Shown one piece after another: positions 1 through 11,599 of a stretch of 64,000 nucleotides of DNA (positions are counted from its first letter, which is position 1; each line of letters opens with the position of its first letter). A model generated the notes under the pieces. The model did not search any database and was not told the origin of the DNA. It worked only from the letters and a program-made list of their open reading frames with translations. A program made the translations under genes and the position numbers. Source of the stretch: Botryotinia globosa (Eukaryota; Ascomycota; Leotiomycetes; Helotiales; Sclerotiniaceae); contig RCSZ01000007.1 of the NCBI GenBank assembly GCA_014898425.1, positions 2,513,854 to 2,577,853 of the forward strand, written 5' to 3'.

Positions 1-971
1 GGAAGTATGCCATGAAAAAAGGAAAGATTGAAGGTGCCCTCAGATAAGCTCTCAAGTTCTCATTGCGAACACTTTCCATCTTATTTAGCCCCAGGACAAG
101 TATAAGATAGTAGGTTGGCCTGCAAATTTGGCTTTTTGGACACGTTTGGTCATCACCGGGCAAAGAAATAAACTTCCATATACTTTCACATCGACACTAT
201 CGAAGTTTGTAAAGAATAGTCACAAGGATGATTGGAAATATGAAACTAGATTTGGTTAGCAATGGTTTCAGATATAGACATCAAGAACTAAAGATTCCGA
301 ACGCCAGTGTAGAAAGATCTGATTAACGGAAGGGGGATGAGACGGGATTGTTCTTACCAAGCTACTCCGATTGAAAACTATTTTCCGCTTTCAGCGATGA
401 TTCTTTTGCAAATGTATTACCACAATCAATGCCTATGGTTTTCATTCCCGATCTCTCAGAAACTTGGCCAATGGCTGTTCAGAGTGATAGAACATAGCGA
501 ATATCTCAAGGGGAGCTGATTGTCGTCATTGTGGCTCGATTCAAATTATAGAATCAAAGACCTGCGACCGCCTAACAAGAAATCAAAGGTATTCGAGATG
601 ATAAATTTGGAAGCCTGCTAAGATTTCTGTTCATTCATTCACACATTCTGAACCATTTGATTTCTCAGATGGTTAAGTAGTGTAAGCTCAATGATTGTTC
701 TCGTCATTGCAGATTATTGTTGGGATGGAAATTGACATTCCAGGCGCGCTGAAATACTTACAGCGCGTGTCGCTAAGCTAAAAACACGCTAAACAGTGGC
801 TTACATACTGCTCAACCTTGCAGGTGTAGCTTTATTTTCGGCAGCCTCGTGGGTCCAAGCTCAAATTGATCGTTCATGAGAGTGTAAATATACTCGACGC
901 ATTTGTTGAATCACATCGGAACCTCATTACTTCCATTAAAACCATATAATTCACGGGAGCTCCTCAATATC
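1..971. other. No gene recognised; upstream region of ISY1
   Basis: No ORF longer than 60 codons looks coding and no family was recognised on either strand. The stretch next to 972 must hold the ISY1 promoter, but no clear TATA box was seen. It could also contain the end of a gene lying outside the window. Confidence 0.5.
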
Positions 972-1821
972 ATGGTATAGTTGGTATATTCCCTTGTCAT
1001 ATGATGGCTGCTAACATCTTTAGGCTCGAAATGCTGAGAAATCACAATCGATGCTGTTCCGCTTCAGGGAAGCGCAACAAGCAGAATTGGGTATTGTCGA
1101 TGCTGGAAGGACGCGGCGCCCAAAGATGATAACGGAAGTCTCGTCTATACCATCCTGCGAAAAATGGAGAGGCCAAGTTCTGAAAGAGATCTCACGCAAA
1201 GTTAGCAAGATCCAGGATCCAAGTTTGAGTGACTTTATGATTCGAGATTTGAATGATGAAATCAATAAGGCTATGAGAGAAAAATATATGTGGGAGGTGC
1301 AGATCAAAAATCTGGGGGGTCCGAATTACATGCGAGGTGGAGGGAAAGTATATGATGATGAAGGGCGGGAGATACCAGGTGGTGGGAAGGGTTACAGGTA
1401 TGCGTGCCCATGTGGTGATGAAGTATAGACGAATTGTGCTGACGGATGATTCTCTACTAGGTATTTTGGACGCGCTAAAGAGTTACCGGGAGTGAAAGAA
1501 ATGTTCGAAGCTGCAACAATAAAAACCCGCGAAGATCAACCTTTAGAGTCGAGAGTAGACCTGCGAAAGCAAGTCGATGCTTCATATTATGGTTACAACC
1601 TTGACGAAGAAGACGGCACTTTGTTGGATTATGAAATACAAAAAGAGAAAGAGGCTTACGAGAACTTATTGGAAGGCAAAGATAAGAAAGCACCCGATGG
1701 ATGGGAGCCGTTGCCAGGAGACGCAGGCGATGGCTCAGGATGGAGACTACCGACGAGCGAAGAAGTCCAGGAAGAGCTTGTTGATAGGCGACGAAGACGA
1801 TTACTGGACAAACTGGGATAA
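972..1821 (+). CDS. ISY1: Pre-mRNA-splicing factor ISY1
   Basis: Component of the Prp19-associated (NTC) spliceosome complex, acting in the nucleus in the catalytic steps of splicing. Exons are 972-974 (only the ATG), 1024-1397 and 1461-1821, giving 245 residues, normal for fungal ISY1. The sequence shows the family hallmarks in order: ARNAEKSQSM at the N-terminus, FREAQQAELG, then ISRKVSKIQDPSLSDF, RDLNDEINKAMREKY, a GGPNYMRGGG block, and an Arg-rich end (DRRRRRLLDKLG). The start was placed at 972 because intron 1 (975-1023) has a perfect CTAAC branch site and joins ATG in frame to GCT CGA AAT, the conserved second residues. A three-base first exon is unusual but seen in fungal ISY1 genes as far as I recall. 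Intron 2 is 1398-1460. Identification is firm from conserved blocks; the role is known from the family. Confidence 0.93.
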
Positions 1822-1829
1822 CGGGACCA

Positions 1830-3190
1830 TGATCAACTTATAAAGCTACTATTACATACCCAATACGAGAATTCTAATCTGGTTTTGCAGTCCGAGTGAG
1901 CGCCCTGGCTGCGACTCGGTTTAGGGAGCACTAGGATATGTATGAAGATTTAGGTTATGATGACGCGCATTCTAGAACTTGTAAGTATTGAGTTTCTTAA
2001 GAGGTGCTTAAGTGTACGTCTGGTCTATCAGACATAGCACTCTGCGCCTATCTTGCGTTTCAACCAAAGTGTCTGGTGCCCAACCTAGATATCCAAATGT
2101 CCACTTCAGTCCTATAACACCAAAAATAGTAATACACAGGACCTCCAAAATATGCATAGATATCCTGTATCTATATTTGGAGTACTCTTTCGCTCTTTGT
2201 ATATTCTTCACTTCTTCACAAGCACATATTGTGGGATACCTTTTACCCAAATTTCGGCAATGTTTCCTCGATACCGCTCAAATGCGACTTTTAATCCAAG
2301 ACTGCTCAACTTGACTTCTGCGAGGACATCCGATCCTGCTGCTGAGTTCAATGGCATCGATATCCGAACGTTGTCCTTCTGAAGAAAACTTAGAGGACGC
2401 TTTGGAATCTTGATACGAGTGTGATCCGCTATACTGAATCAGAACTACCTCTTAAGTTGACTCGACACCGAAATCATACCTTCGAATGCTTCGCGCTTTA
2501 TCTTCAATAACTTCTGTGAGGACACATCATAGACAATCGCATTTTTCATCTCCCAGCTGTTGGTTCGTTCCGACTTTCTGTCGATGAAATCGTGTGTTGC
2601 AATAGTCGTCTCGATGATTTCCGAGCTTCTAGGCATGAAAGATTTATTTGCGGTAGATTTCGGTGTGCAATTTAAACTGTATATTCGATCAATATTGATT
2701 GCTAATTTTGACCGTGGAAGAAAGGGGACATCTTCACCACAATATACGATGATCTTGCCAAAAGCTTGTTGCGGTCGCAATATAGGAAACCACAATCCGT
2801 GCCTCAATCTCCAAATTCTTACTTTGGGTCACAGCGGTCGCAGCTTGAGTAGACTTGCCACAAATGATGACAGCCTTTGCACAGTAAATTGTCGAGTTCG
2901 AAGGCATGATTTACTCAGCCACTAGATTGTGCTTCGTTTTGGGGGTAATTTATGATTGACACAGAGCCTCATTTTACTCTGTACGATTCGTTCTCAGGCT
3001 CCAACCTATTGATTTGAGAAATTCTCAAGGGTTTCTCAAAGACAAAAGTAATAGGTCTCCCAAGACTGATTCATTCATTCTCTTGATCATTTTTTCGTGA
3101 AAAAACATGAACTCCAACTCATTGACACCGTGGGATGCAGACATTCCAAAACTTCGGCGAGTATCAGCGATAGAAACTCGCATAGCTCCA
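1830..3190. other. Gene-poor stretch with an unresolved minus-strand reading frame
   Basis: A minus-strand frame runs from an ATG at 2907 (MPSNSTIYCAKAV...) and a second overlapping frame covers 2807-2445. They could be two exons or one frameshifted gene, but I recognise no family and no clean intron joins them. The plus-strand ORFs here look like shadows. Nothing else is supported. Confidence 0.3.
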
Positions 3191-3198
3191 GTCATTCG

Positions 3199-4708
3199 AT
3201 GACTTCAACAATCTTCGTTCCGGATGCGTCTCCTACGAATCAAGCCAGCCGATCCATGAATCACAGTCCAAGTAGCAGTACAGGTCGCAATGGATCAACG
3301 CATAACCCCTGGAATACGAAATATATCCACACGCTAGGTAGGTATATACTATGAGTTTTTGGTTTGAAGCCTGCAGATAAAGCTAATCAGGTTTTTAGAT
3401 GGCGGGGGTGTGCGAGGTCTATCGAGTCTACTCATCATCCAACATCTTATGGTACTTTGTAATTCTTTTGAGCAGAGTCAAGATCAGCTGGTCAAGTCAA
3501 GTTTTCAGCCACTGCCATTCCAACAAGGTCAAGGATCCATTATCAACAGCAAAAATTCTAGAAGTGCACAGTTCTTGCCGGTACATTATTTTGACTGGAT
3601 TGGTATGGGATGTTCTTACTGTATTTATTAGCAATGGCCAACTGACGTTTTCGCAGCAGGCACTAGTACTGGTGGAGTGAGTGCTATTATGCTCAGTCCA
3701 CTACGAATGAACAGTGATGACTGTATCCAAGAATGCGAGAATTTAGGAGAAAATATATTTGGTCAATCACAGAAGCTTTCGATGCGTGGTCCAATACCGT
3801 GGAATCGGGAAAAATATGATCATCGCAAACTTGAAGAATCTATAAGATATGTTGTGAAAAGAAGAGACTGGAAAGAAGATCAAATTGCAGACTCTATGTA
3901 TCCTTCAAACAAAGACCGCTGTCGGACGTACGTCCCCAAGATGCTAATCCGCGTTTAAATAGCTAAGGTATTGCAGAATCGTTTTGGCGGTCCGAGAAAA
4001 CAATTCCGCCAACGCCCCTTATCTTTTTCGAACATACGAACATGTCAAATCAGAATTGAACTATTCTGAAGAGCTCAATCCCGGCCCCCGCTTCATATCC
4101 CCATATGGCAAGTCGTCCGAGCAACTACTGCAGCGCCGACATATTTCAAATCATTTCAACTACTCAATGAACGCTTCGTAGATGGGGGATATGGTCATAA
4201 CAACCCCACCTCGAGAACATTTGCAGAGGTCGAACAAGTACATGGCAAAGGCACTGTCGCTCTCACACTTAGCATTGGTACTGGTCGACCCACAAAAGTC
4301 CAAACAATAGCCAGACAGAACAGTGGGCTCATAAGCCACTACAGACAAATGATCAAATATACCGCAGCTACAACAACCGACTCCGAACACAGCCATGAAT
4401 ATGTAAAAGCACTGACCGCGGATCGATGTACCTATGAGCGCTTCAACGTTGATGGGGGACAAGGTGATATAGATCTTGGAGAATGGCGTGTTCATGGCAA
4501 TGAAAACATAACTCTCAAAAGAATACGAGAACAAACTCATGTCTATCTCAATCAATCAGAGGTTCGAAGAAGAATGGAGAAAGTAGCCAAAATGCTAGTG
4601 AGGAATCGACAAGAGAGGTCTAGAACTGAGAAATGGGACGTTGTGGCTACTGGGAGGGCGCACAGACCCTCTCTGCACGTGACCGGCTATACTAGCCATT
4701 TTAGCTAG
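3199..4708 (+). pseudogene. Patatin-like phospholipase with a single-base frameshift
   Basis: Patatin-family lipid acyl hydrolase (Ser-Asp dyad), normally cleaving acyl chains of glycerophospholipids. Exons 3199-3337, 3399-3602, 3657-3927 and 3977-4708 restore the motifs across splice junctions: the oxyanion-hole loop DGGGVRGL spans intron 1, the nucleophile elbow GTSTGG follows intron 2, and the DGGYGHNNP block with the catalytic Asp lies near 4173. Three clean introns (61, 54 and 49 nt) argue that this was a working gene. In exon 4 the frame used up to the NPGP residues differs by one base from the frame carrying IPIWQVVRATTAAPTYF, so the reading breaks at the run of C at 4085-4089. No intron fits there. 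Either a base was lost (a young pseudogene) or the assembly has a homopolymer error. An in-frame GTG opens the frame at 3097; the first in-frame ATG is 3199. A cluster of TIR elements begins 130 bp downstream. Confidence 0.8.
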
Positions 4709-4843
4709 TCCTTTCAAGTATAAGTTGGAAGCCTCGCTTCCAACTTCCTCTTAGATCTTTATCAATAACTAAACCATTAAAACAACTCCTTTCTAGTTCA
4801 CAGTCCTCACAGCTACGGGTCACAGATTTCACTGTCCTCGGTG

Positions 4844-5284
4844 CACCAGTGGGTGGACGGATTTGTAAGACTCCCTATAAGCAAAGTATAATTTCATATC
4901 AAAAATTGATATTTTTAAAATTCCATTAAAAAATAAATATTCAATATTATTAATTGAAATCTTCAATATAGATTAACTAAATAAAAAAATATTATATCAA
5001 ATTTTTAATAAAAAACATTTAGTTTTTAAATCAAAAAATTCAATATTATATTTTTTTATTAAAACAATTCGATGGAAAAAATTAAATTACATTATTCAGC
5101 TTTTATTTTAATAAAAAAAATTAAATTTCAAATTATATAAAATCCTTATATCTTCTTATAATATATTTCAATTTTGAAAAAAAAAGGAAATTTGAATTAT
5201 AATCGAATTATTAAAATTTATATTTTTGGTGCGAAATTGTGCTTTGCTTATAGGGAGTCTTACGAATTCTTGTACCCACTGGTG
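4844..5284. mobile_element. TIR element / MITE with CAGTGGGT ends, AT-rich core
   Basis: Two inverted copies of a terminal sequence flank an AT-rich core of about 330 bp. The left arm contains CACCAGTGGGT followed by AAGACTCCCTATAAGCAAAG; the right arm is its reverse complement. The middle block of 22 bp is identical in both arms, while the outer part differs mostly by G/A and C/T, as expected after RIP. No transposase frame survives. An outer-end match lies at 36903-36928, so the family has more than one copy. Target duplication is unclear: TA flanks exist only if the inner block is taken as the true end. Confidence 0.7.
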
Positions 5285-5441
5285 GTGCTGTAACAAAGAG
5301 ACGATCGTTATAAGGGAAGAAGATTTTAAGACTCATCTTTGTAATGCTCATAAGTTTTCTAGTGCCCTCTGGGAATCTTTTGAGGAGCTTATTAGACTGA
5401 AAAAGGCGATTAGAGATGGGAGAATCTTACATGCGGATTGA
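5226..5441 (+). other. Short open frame at the right arm of the first TIR element
   Basis: A 71-codon frame begins inside the right arm and runs through non-AT-rich DNA to 5441, between two TIR elements. Its C-terminal part (THLCNAHKFSSALWESFEEL) has gene-like composition but is not recognised. It may be a fragment of whatever sequence these elements inserted into. I do not call it a gene. Confidence 0.2.
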
Positions 5442-5452
5442 AATTTCTATTA

Positions 5453-6251
5453 AGTCAACCACCCTACTTTCGGGCCACCCCTGTTTCGGGCCACCCTTTT
5501 ACACCAAAAATCACTTTTTTAATCTATTAATATCTCTATCAATATTGAATATAATTCAATAAAAATTTAAACCTATATAATTCAAATCATTTCAAATCTG
5601 TTTTGAAATTTTTAGATTTTTAGGATTTTCTGGATCAATTTCTAAAGCTTCGAAATATCGATTTTTAATCACATACAAATTACATACAAATTTAAAATTT
5701 TATAAAATCTATAATAACTTTCAAGAAAAAATAGTTAAAAATAAATTATAAATTTTTATTATAAATTTATAAAAAACTAAATCTAAAAAACCTTAAAAAA
5801 ATGAAAAATTTCTTATAAATAAATATTTAAAAGAATACCCTCAAAATTACAGGGATTATTTATACTATTCTTAACTTACTATATACTATATCTCTATATT
5901 TATTCATTTTTTTGAATTTTTTTTTGAATTTCTATATAGATTCAGATTTGAATTTTTCAAAAAAATATATAACTTTCTTTTAATAATTATTATTAAAAAG
6001 TTATTAAAGATTTTATAAAATTTTAAATTTATATGTGATTTATATATAAATTAAAAATCGATATTTTGAAGCTCTAAAAATCGATCCAGAAAAATCCTAA
6101 AATTCTAAATTTTTTAATATAAGCTTAGAATAGCTTAAATTATATAAATCTAAATTTTTATTAAATTATATTCAATATTGATAGAGATATTGATAGGCCA
6201 AAAAAGTGATTTTTGGTGTAAAAGGGTGGCCCGAAAGTAGGGTGGTCGACT
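5453..6251. mobile_element. 799 bp TIR element with TA target duplication (AGTCRACCACCC family)
   Basis: The left end reads AGTCAACCACCCTACTTTCG and the right end is the inverse of AGTCGACCACCCTACTTTCG. Both are flanked by TA, the duplication made by Tc1/mariner/pogo transposases. The inverted repeats extend about 90 bp (CACCAAAAATCACTTTTT and beyond), and the left arm carries a doubled TTTCGGGCCACCC block. The interior is about 85 percent A+T with no surviving frame, consistent with a RIP-decayed or non-autonomous element. Related ends occur at 36640-36743 and 53721-53840. Confidence 0.85.
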
Positions 6252-6259
6252 TAGTTGTA

Positions 6260-6770
6260 AGAGTTCTGGCTCCTGCTTATAGCATATGTAACGCTTTTCC
6301 AATTAAAATATAAGATTATTTAACTTTTTATATTCTAATTTATTTCTTATAATAATAAATAAAATTAGAAATTCTTTTAAAAAAAATTATTTTATTAATC
6401 AAATTTTATATATAAAAAAAATAGAATATTTTTTTCTAATTTTTGAAATAAGATTTGAAAGGATTAAAATTGAAAATTCTAAATTTTGATAAAAATTTGC
6501 TTATTTTATAGGAAAAATATTATATATTAGAATTTTTGAAAAAATTCGATTTCAATATTATATAATTATTTAACAAAAATAATAAAAAATATTTCGAATA
6601 ATTTTTTATATTTTAATTCTAATTATTTATTATTTTCAATTTTTTTGAAACAGAAAATATAAAGATTTGAATAAAATATTTAATATAATAATTTGTATAG
6701 GAAAACCTCATTTTTGCAGGGATTCAATTACATTTATTATAGAGGTGTAATGGGTAGAAGCCAGAACTCT
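6260..6770. mobile_element. 511 bp TIR element with TA target duplication (AGAGTTCTGGCT family)
   Basis: It starts 8 bp after the previous element. The ends are AGAGTTCTGGCTCCT on the left and the inverse of AGAGTTCTGGCTTCT on the right, each flanked by TA. Only the outer 15-20 bp are well paired; the core is very AT-rich and carries no coding frame. This fits a MITE or the decayed remains of a Tc1-type element. Confidence 0.8.
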
Positions 6771-6774
6771 TACT

Positions 6775-7306
6775 TTTATTCACCGATGTATACCAATTAG
6801 GAATAGGGCCGAGTAGAAGAGCGGGAATATTTGGCGTTCTATCAAGATACCATGGATTTTTGTTTATATAGGCGCAGTCCCTTTGTAATTGTATTGCTTT
6901 TGACTCTGCGGACGTCTATGTTCAGTTAAGAATAGTAGAGGTCATGAGAGAAGAATGCTTCCAGGTGGGTAGAATATCGCTCTTCCGGTCCACGGTAAAA
7001 CATCACAAGTCTTCATGAAAATGTAATTTAGCCCACTGATTTCCTTGCTCGATTTTGTTTTCAGCTCTTTATAAATTATTTCGCAAATTTGACCGAGCTC
7101 ATATCATTTCCATGGACTTATTTGGATTGTCGGGATCAAATTATTGCTCGAAGGTCAGGTTACCGTTTAGTATTATTTGGTTATTAGATTCAAGTTTAGA
7201 CTGACTGCATTTATGACCACAATGTGATTTTTTTCCTTCGAAAAAAGTCAAATGACTGCAGTAATCAATTATTGCATTCGCTTAGATCCAGATCGAAAGA
7301 TCCGAC
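6775..7306. other. No gene seen
   Basis: Normal base composition resumes after the element cluster. No coding frame, RNA gene or repeat was recognised; it is probably the 3' flank of the convergent minus-strand gene that follows. Confidence 0.5.
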
Positions 7307-8021
7307 TCAATGAAACCAACGTTTATATCCAGGAAACTGAGTCTGTCCCTTGCGAACACGCATCTCCACCTGCGTTGTTGTAGCCCAATATTTCCATTTA
7401 CTAACCGTCTCGAATCTTCTTCCTTTGGGATCATTCAACACCCACGCCTCCCTAATCTCTCCTCTCAATCTCTCCTTTCTAACACCAAGACGATCGACTA
7501 ATGCATATGCCATGTATTGGAAATTGAGCGGGTCACTCTTGGCGCGCGTCATACGGTAGTAGATATAATCTTTCATGTAGGGACGCGCGCGAGGGAGGGG
7601 AATGCGTGCATAATTATCTGAACCGATTAGCCACTCGCGAGTTACTGAGGGGGTAAATTAAGGGGGTGGGGGCTTCACTTTCTACTGCGGAACGATCGGT
7701 AATGCGTAGAGATGCATTAGCGACATCGAAAACGAGGGCATGGAGTTGCTCCCAGGTCTTTTTCTCTGGAGCCTGCTTGGTTTTCCCGATAACCTCTATC
7801 TGTCCTATCAATTCTGGTTGTGTGTGGAAGCTGATTTCTATGTCGAGATCTTTAAGTGCATTGAAATCTAGTCGTCCATTAACAAGATTCGTAAGTATTT
7901 CAGCGTTGATTGCGATGGGTGTTGGAGCCAGCTCGGATTCTCGTTCATGACTCTGTGATTCATGATCTTGAGTTGCTGAATACAAAACATCTGCCCGGTA
8001 GGATGGAGGGAAGAGGTCCAT
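7307..8021 (-). CDS. Conserved-looking hypothetical protein (217 aa), two exons
   Basis: Exon 1 is 8021-7679 and exon 2 is 7617-7307. The 61 nt intron has a GTGAAG donor, a CTAAT branch site and a CAG acceptor, and joins two long open frames exactly in phase, which is good evidence for a real gene. The N-terminal half is polar (LFPPSYRADVLYSA...), followed by WEQLHALVFDVANASLRI. The second half is basic and aromatic (RPYMKDYIYYRMTRAKSD, SKWKYWATTTQVEMRVRKG). No signal peptide, membrane segment or known catalytic motif was seen and I do not recognise the family. ATG at 8021 is the first in-frame start. Confidence 0.6.
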
Positions 8022-8054
8022 CTCGATCAGGGATTGTTGCTTTGTTCGTGATGG

Positions 8055-8366
8055 TTATATTATGGATGCGTTAATAGGCTTGCTCTGTAAACTAGAACAC
8101 GATTCTGAAGAAGACGGCATTATGAAATCTTTTGAAGCGTCGTGAGTTTTGTACTGATGCTGCATTAGAAGACCGTAAGTATTCTTGGATACGCTACTCC
8201 GTTCATTTATGTTCATCGTTGTATTTAGAAGCCGTAGTTTGGTCTGTATACATTTATAGAGAATACTTGTAACAAGTTTCGCTTTATCTATACATAATGA
8301 ATGTGATAATCTGAATCGGAATGCTTGATCCGCCATTACATGTGAAGTCCGCAATGATAATCGCAA
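8055..8366 (-). other. Uncertain minus-strand open frame (103 codons)
   Basis: A serine-rich frame with no recognised domain lies just upstream of the preceding gene, in what is more likely its promoter and 5' region. Listed only because it is the longest frame in the gap; I do not consider it a supported gene. Confidence 0.15.
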
Positions 8367-8647
8367 TGTAATACTTCTAATACATTCGCCGCTGATGAGC
8401 CCGGAGTGGAGAGGAGTAGCATCAAGCAGAGGTTCGTTACATTCAAGCTAAGTTGGATTCCGAATTATCAACAGAAAATTCCTATCAAAGACTGAGCTTT
8501 TCCACAAGATTTCCTTTCGTGAATTTATTACGTCTGCTCACAAGAAGTCTTTGTCCCTCTAGTGACCAGATTAGACTTCATTAACATTAACCGCCGCTCC
8601 TTAGGGTAATGCCATTCAAGTGATTCAATATCACAATTGATTCAATC

Positions 8648-9444
8648 TCATAATCCCATCTCAGCAGTGCACATCGACGACCAAACCATCATGATAATCT
8701 TCAATTTCTCCACTCTCCCTTCCACATTCTCCAGCTTCACTCGATCGCTATCTTTCACATACCCCATAACATCTCCCGAAAGTTTAGTCATAGCGGTTTT
8801 CCCCCAAACTGTTTCAACTTCACCTACTGACGGTGGTCCTATATACCAAGGCTCCAAATCATCCGGTCCTTCTGGATTATCCCAGATACCTATTGACGGA
8901 TAGGCCAAGAAGAGATTCGAGAGGTTGGGGCATCTCTGAACAGCGGCTATGCTACATTTAAATTATGAGAAACTTCCGGAAACAAGATGAGAAGATAGAG
9001 AACGTACACGTCAGAACTATCTCCTCCATTAAGCAAGTCTACATCAAGCGCCAGATTTCTAAATCCTTCCAGACCTCTATTTTCAGCTAGATACTGCACC
9101 GTGAATCGGGCTTCGGATTTTCGATACTCTCTAGCGTGAATATAAGGGATATCTATTTTCAGATTCCAATAGCAGTTGAATCGTTCGACAAGCTGTGTGA
9201 GGGCGTATTCACGAGATGCTTTGTTGATGCGCAGTATTATGGGTAATTGGCGACCGTAGGATCTAGGGAAAGTGGTATAGAGATCGAGAGACTTGGTGGT
9301 GGCATATTGGCCGTTGGGAAGAATCGGAGAGTAGTCTATGCGGAGTAGGCGCGGACCGGGGAGAGTGTAGAACCAGATCTGATGCTGGAGTTCGAGAGGG
9401 AGGTCAGGGAAGAGAGTGAATGAGGAGTGCGAATGGGAAGACAT
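8648..9444 (-). CDS. 2EXR domain-containing protein
   Basis: Fungal protein of the 2EXR family, which is defined by an F-box-like N-terminal block; the cellular role of the family is not established. Exon 1 is 9444-9008 and exon 2 is 8951-8648, giving 246 residues. The diagnostic block is near residues 9-32: FTLFPDLPLELQHQIWFYTL followed by PGPRLLRI. The rest shows the usual pattern of a conserved Leu/Ile scaffold (RINKASREYALTQLVERF). The 56 nt intron has a perfect GTACGT donor and restores IAAVQRCPNL across the junction; without it the frame stops after 165 codons. No signal peptide or membrane segment. These genes are often multicopy and fast-evolving in plant-associated Leotiomycetes and Sordariomycetes. 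Confidence 0.8.
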
Positions 9445-9449
9445 AGTGA

Positions 9450-11258
9450 TAGCTAGATTGAGAATTTCAATAAGACAAATGGTTTCTTGAGGACATAAAA
9501 TACGTGAAGTGAAAGGAGATATATCTTCAGCGATTCATGAGAATGGCGGGGATGGATCAAATTAAGATTACATTATGCTGACATGACTGTACCACAGCTG
9601 ACAGGCGCCAAGCCACTTGGAAGAAACATACAAAACTTCCATCCAATATCTAGAGAGTCTTGGTGAACTCTTATCATATCATCAATTTGTGGAAAAGCTC
9701 CTGTTCGAGTATAGTGTTGCCCAATCGAGAAGGATCCACAAATGCAGCTTGACATGTGGGGTTGAAGATTCAACATCAAACCTCATTTGCAATACTCGAC
9801 AGCGAATAGAGAGCGCTTCACACCTCTTGGGAACCGCATTGAGAGGAGACTGCATCAAACATAAGGGTTTGTACGATGCGAACTTTAGAGTAACAAATAA
9901 GCTTCTTACGTGAGCGAAAGTGGGAGCAAATCAAATCGTGCAATTCGATTATGGTCCAGGGACCCTGTAAGCGCGTCTCATCAATTGAGAATTTCGTGAG
10001 GCCCCATCAAGTGTCAGCGGGCAAGGGTAATATGATGTATCGAACGCCGTATAGCTAGATAAATTTACTTAACCTATCCTGTCTTGTCTTTCCTATTGCA
10101 GTTTTTACGTAGGGGCTTATGTAGAAGAATGGAGGGCAATAAAATCGGAAATCGCAAAGTTGTTCGAGTGTTGATCTTTGTTAATGTGAGATCCCAAATC
10201 CAGGGATGATGGAAAGCTGTGTCGCTAAACAAATATGTACGTACCTAGACGTACCGGCAGTGAGAATTCGGTAGCCGGGTGATTATATCTCCTTTTAAGC
10301 TGCTCTCGATAATTTTGGATTGGATGAATACCTTCTAGTATAACGAAGTAGAAATGTAGAGGGAGGTAACGACCTCAAGCATTTGAAATGAAAAGTTGAC
10401 TTTCCATGTGCGTAGGTTAAATCACAAGATGTAAAGGCAAGCAGGGAGTAATGAAAGGGAGAAAGGGGAGAAAAGGCAATAACGAGAAGGAGATGATGAC
10501 GGACAGGAAAGTGATGAACGAGTAGTTTTCAATTCCCGAGACCCCTCCAGTTGACCATAGACCATTCTATACTCGAGACAATTGACTTATTGTAACTATC
10601 ATAAAAGCGCGGAAATCCGTTCAAGTCCAGCAACACCATAAAAAAATCTGAAATATTCTCTTTACCGGCAATAACAGGAGATAACTTCTCCTGGAGTAGA
10701 AAGGTATGCTTGGAGAAGCAGATACGAAATTTGTGGTAGAGGTATACCAAAGATCTCAACTTTGTGAGGAGATAGGAAATAGTAAATTTGTGATATATGT
10801 TGAATACATTTTGCAAAAATCAGTTTAGAGGACTGAATTGCGAAGAAATACAGACACTGTATCAGAGATAGGTGAAAGATAGAGGCTTGTCAAATAGTGA
10901 GATAGTGGTTAATAGGTGGCTAATGTGATTTTTCAAAACGGGTTGGCGGAAGTAATTGATCGAAGACTCCAATGCCATTAGTAATCTTAGGTTTAGATTG
11001 CTGTTCAAGAATACGGCAAGGAGCAGATGAAGAATCATGCAGAGGGTATAAAACTGTTTATTCCAAATCTCAAAAGGTATCTAAAGAAAGTCATTATTCA
11101 TAACGCATGCCAAATCGCACTGCAAACAATGCGAGGAAAATTCAAGCCGCCCCAGAATCCTGATATTAACTTGCTCTTAAACACGCCAGCAATGCTAAAT
11201 CGTATCGCCATTCTAAATCCGTCGCCCACAAAAGACATAAGCAAAGAGTCTAACCCAT
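9450..11258. other. No confident gene
   Basis: A plus-strand frame at 9617-9913 (98 codons, several Cys) and a minus-strand frame at 10816-10529 are open but match nothing I know and have no supporting splice structure. The first 130 bp hold the promoter of the 2EXR gene. Confidence 0.4.
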
Positions 11259-11587
11259 CTACAATATCACTAAAACAAGAGTCATCGCCATAGCAGTAAA
11301 CATGCCAACAGCCACCAGACTCTGCACAAAACTGATCCAAATGCCTCGACCATCTTGTTTCTGTGGAGCTTTCAACACGCCTTCTTTGCTTGTATATAAT
11401 GGGATTGTGCCATATCCAGACGACGAAATTGCGGCATTCTTCTCGATATCGATCATATCGAGTGGTTGCTGTGTATGAAATGATCAGAAAGTGGTTGGCA
11501 TTGATTAACTGAGGAAAAACTTACCATGGTATTGGAGGGCTCGGTCTTCTCTGTGGCAGAGTTTTCTGGAAGTGGTTTATACTCCAT
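11259..11587 (-). CDS. Small tail-anchored membrane protein (90 aa)
   Basis: Exon 1 is 11587-11525 and exon 2 is 11468-11259. The 56 nt intron has GTAAGT and CACAG ends and joins in phase. The soluble N-terminal 65 residues are polar with several Pro and Thr (MEYKPLPENSATEKTEP...). They are followed by one strongly hydrophobic segment at the very C-terminus (WISFVQSLVAVGMFTAMAMT, continuing LVLVIL). That layout is typical of a tail-anchored protein of the secretory pathway or mitochondrial outer membrane. No family was recognised. A Met just before the segment boundary in exon 2 could be used as an internal start, but the spliced form is more convincing. Confidence 0.6.
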
Positions 11588-11599
11588 TGTTCGGGTAGT

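Noticed and set aside
7614..7690. Frameshift in the 7307-8021 gene
   Set aside because: A 61 nt intron with donor, CTAAT branch site and CAG acceptor explains the frame change fully.
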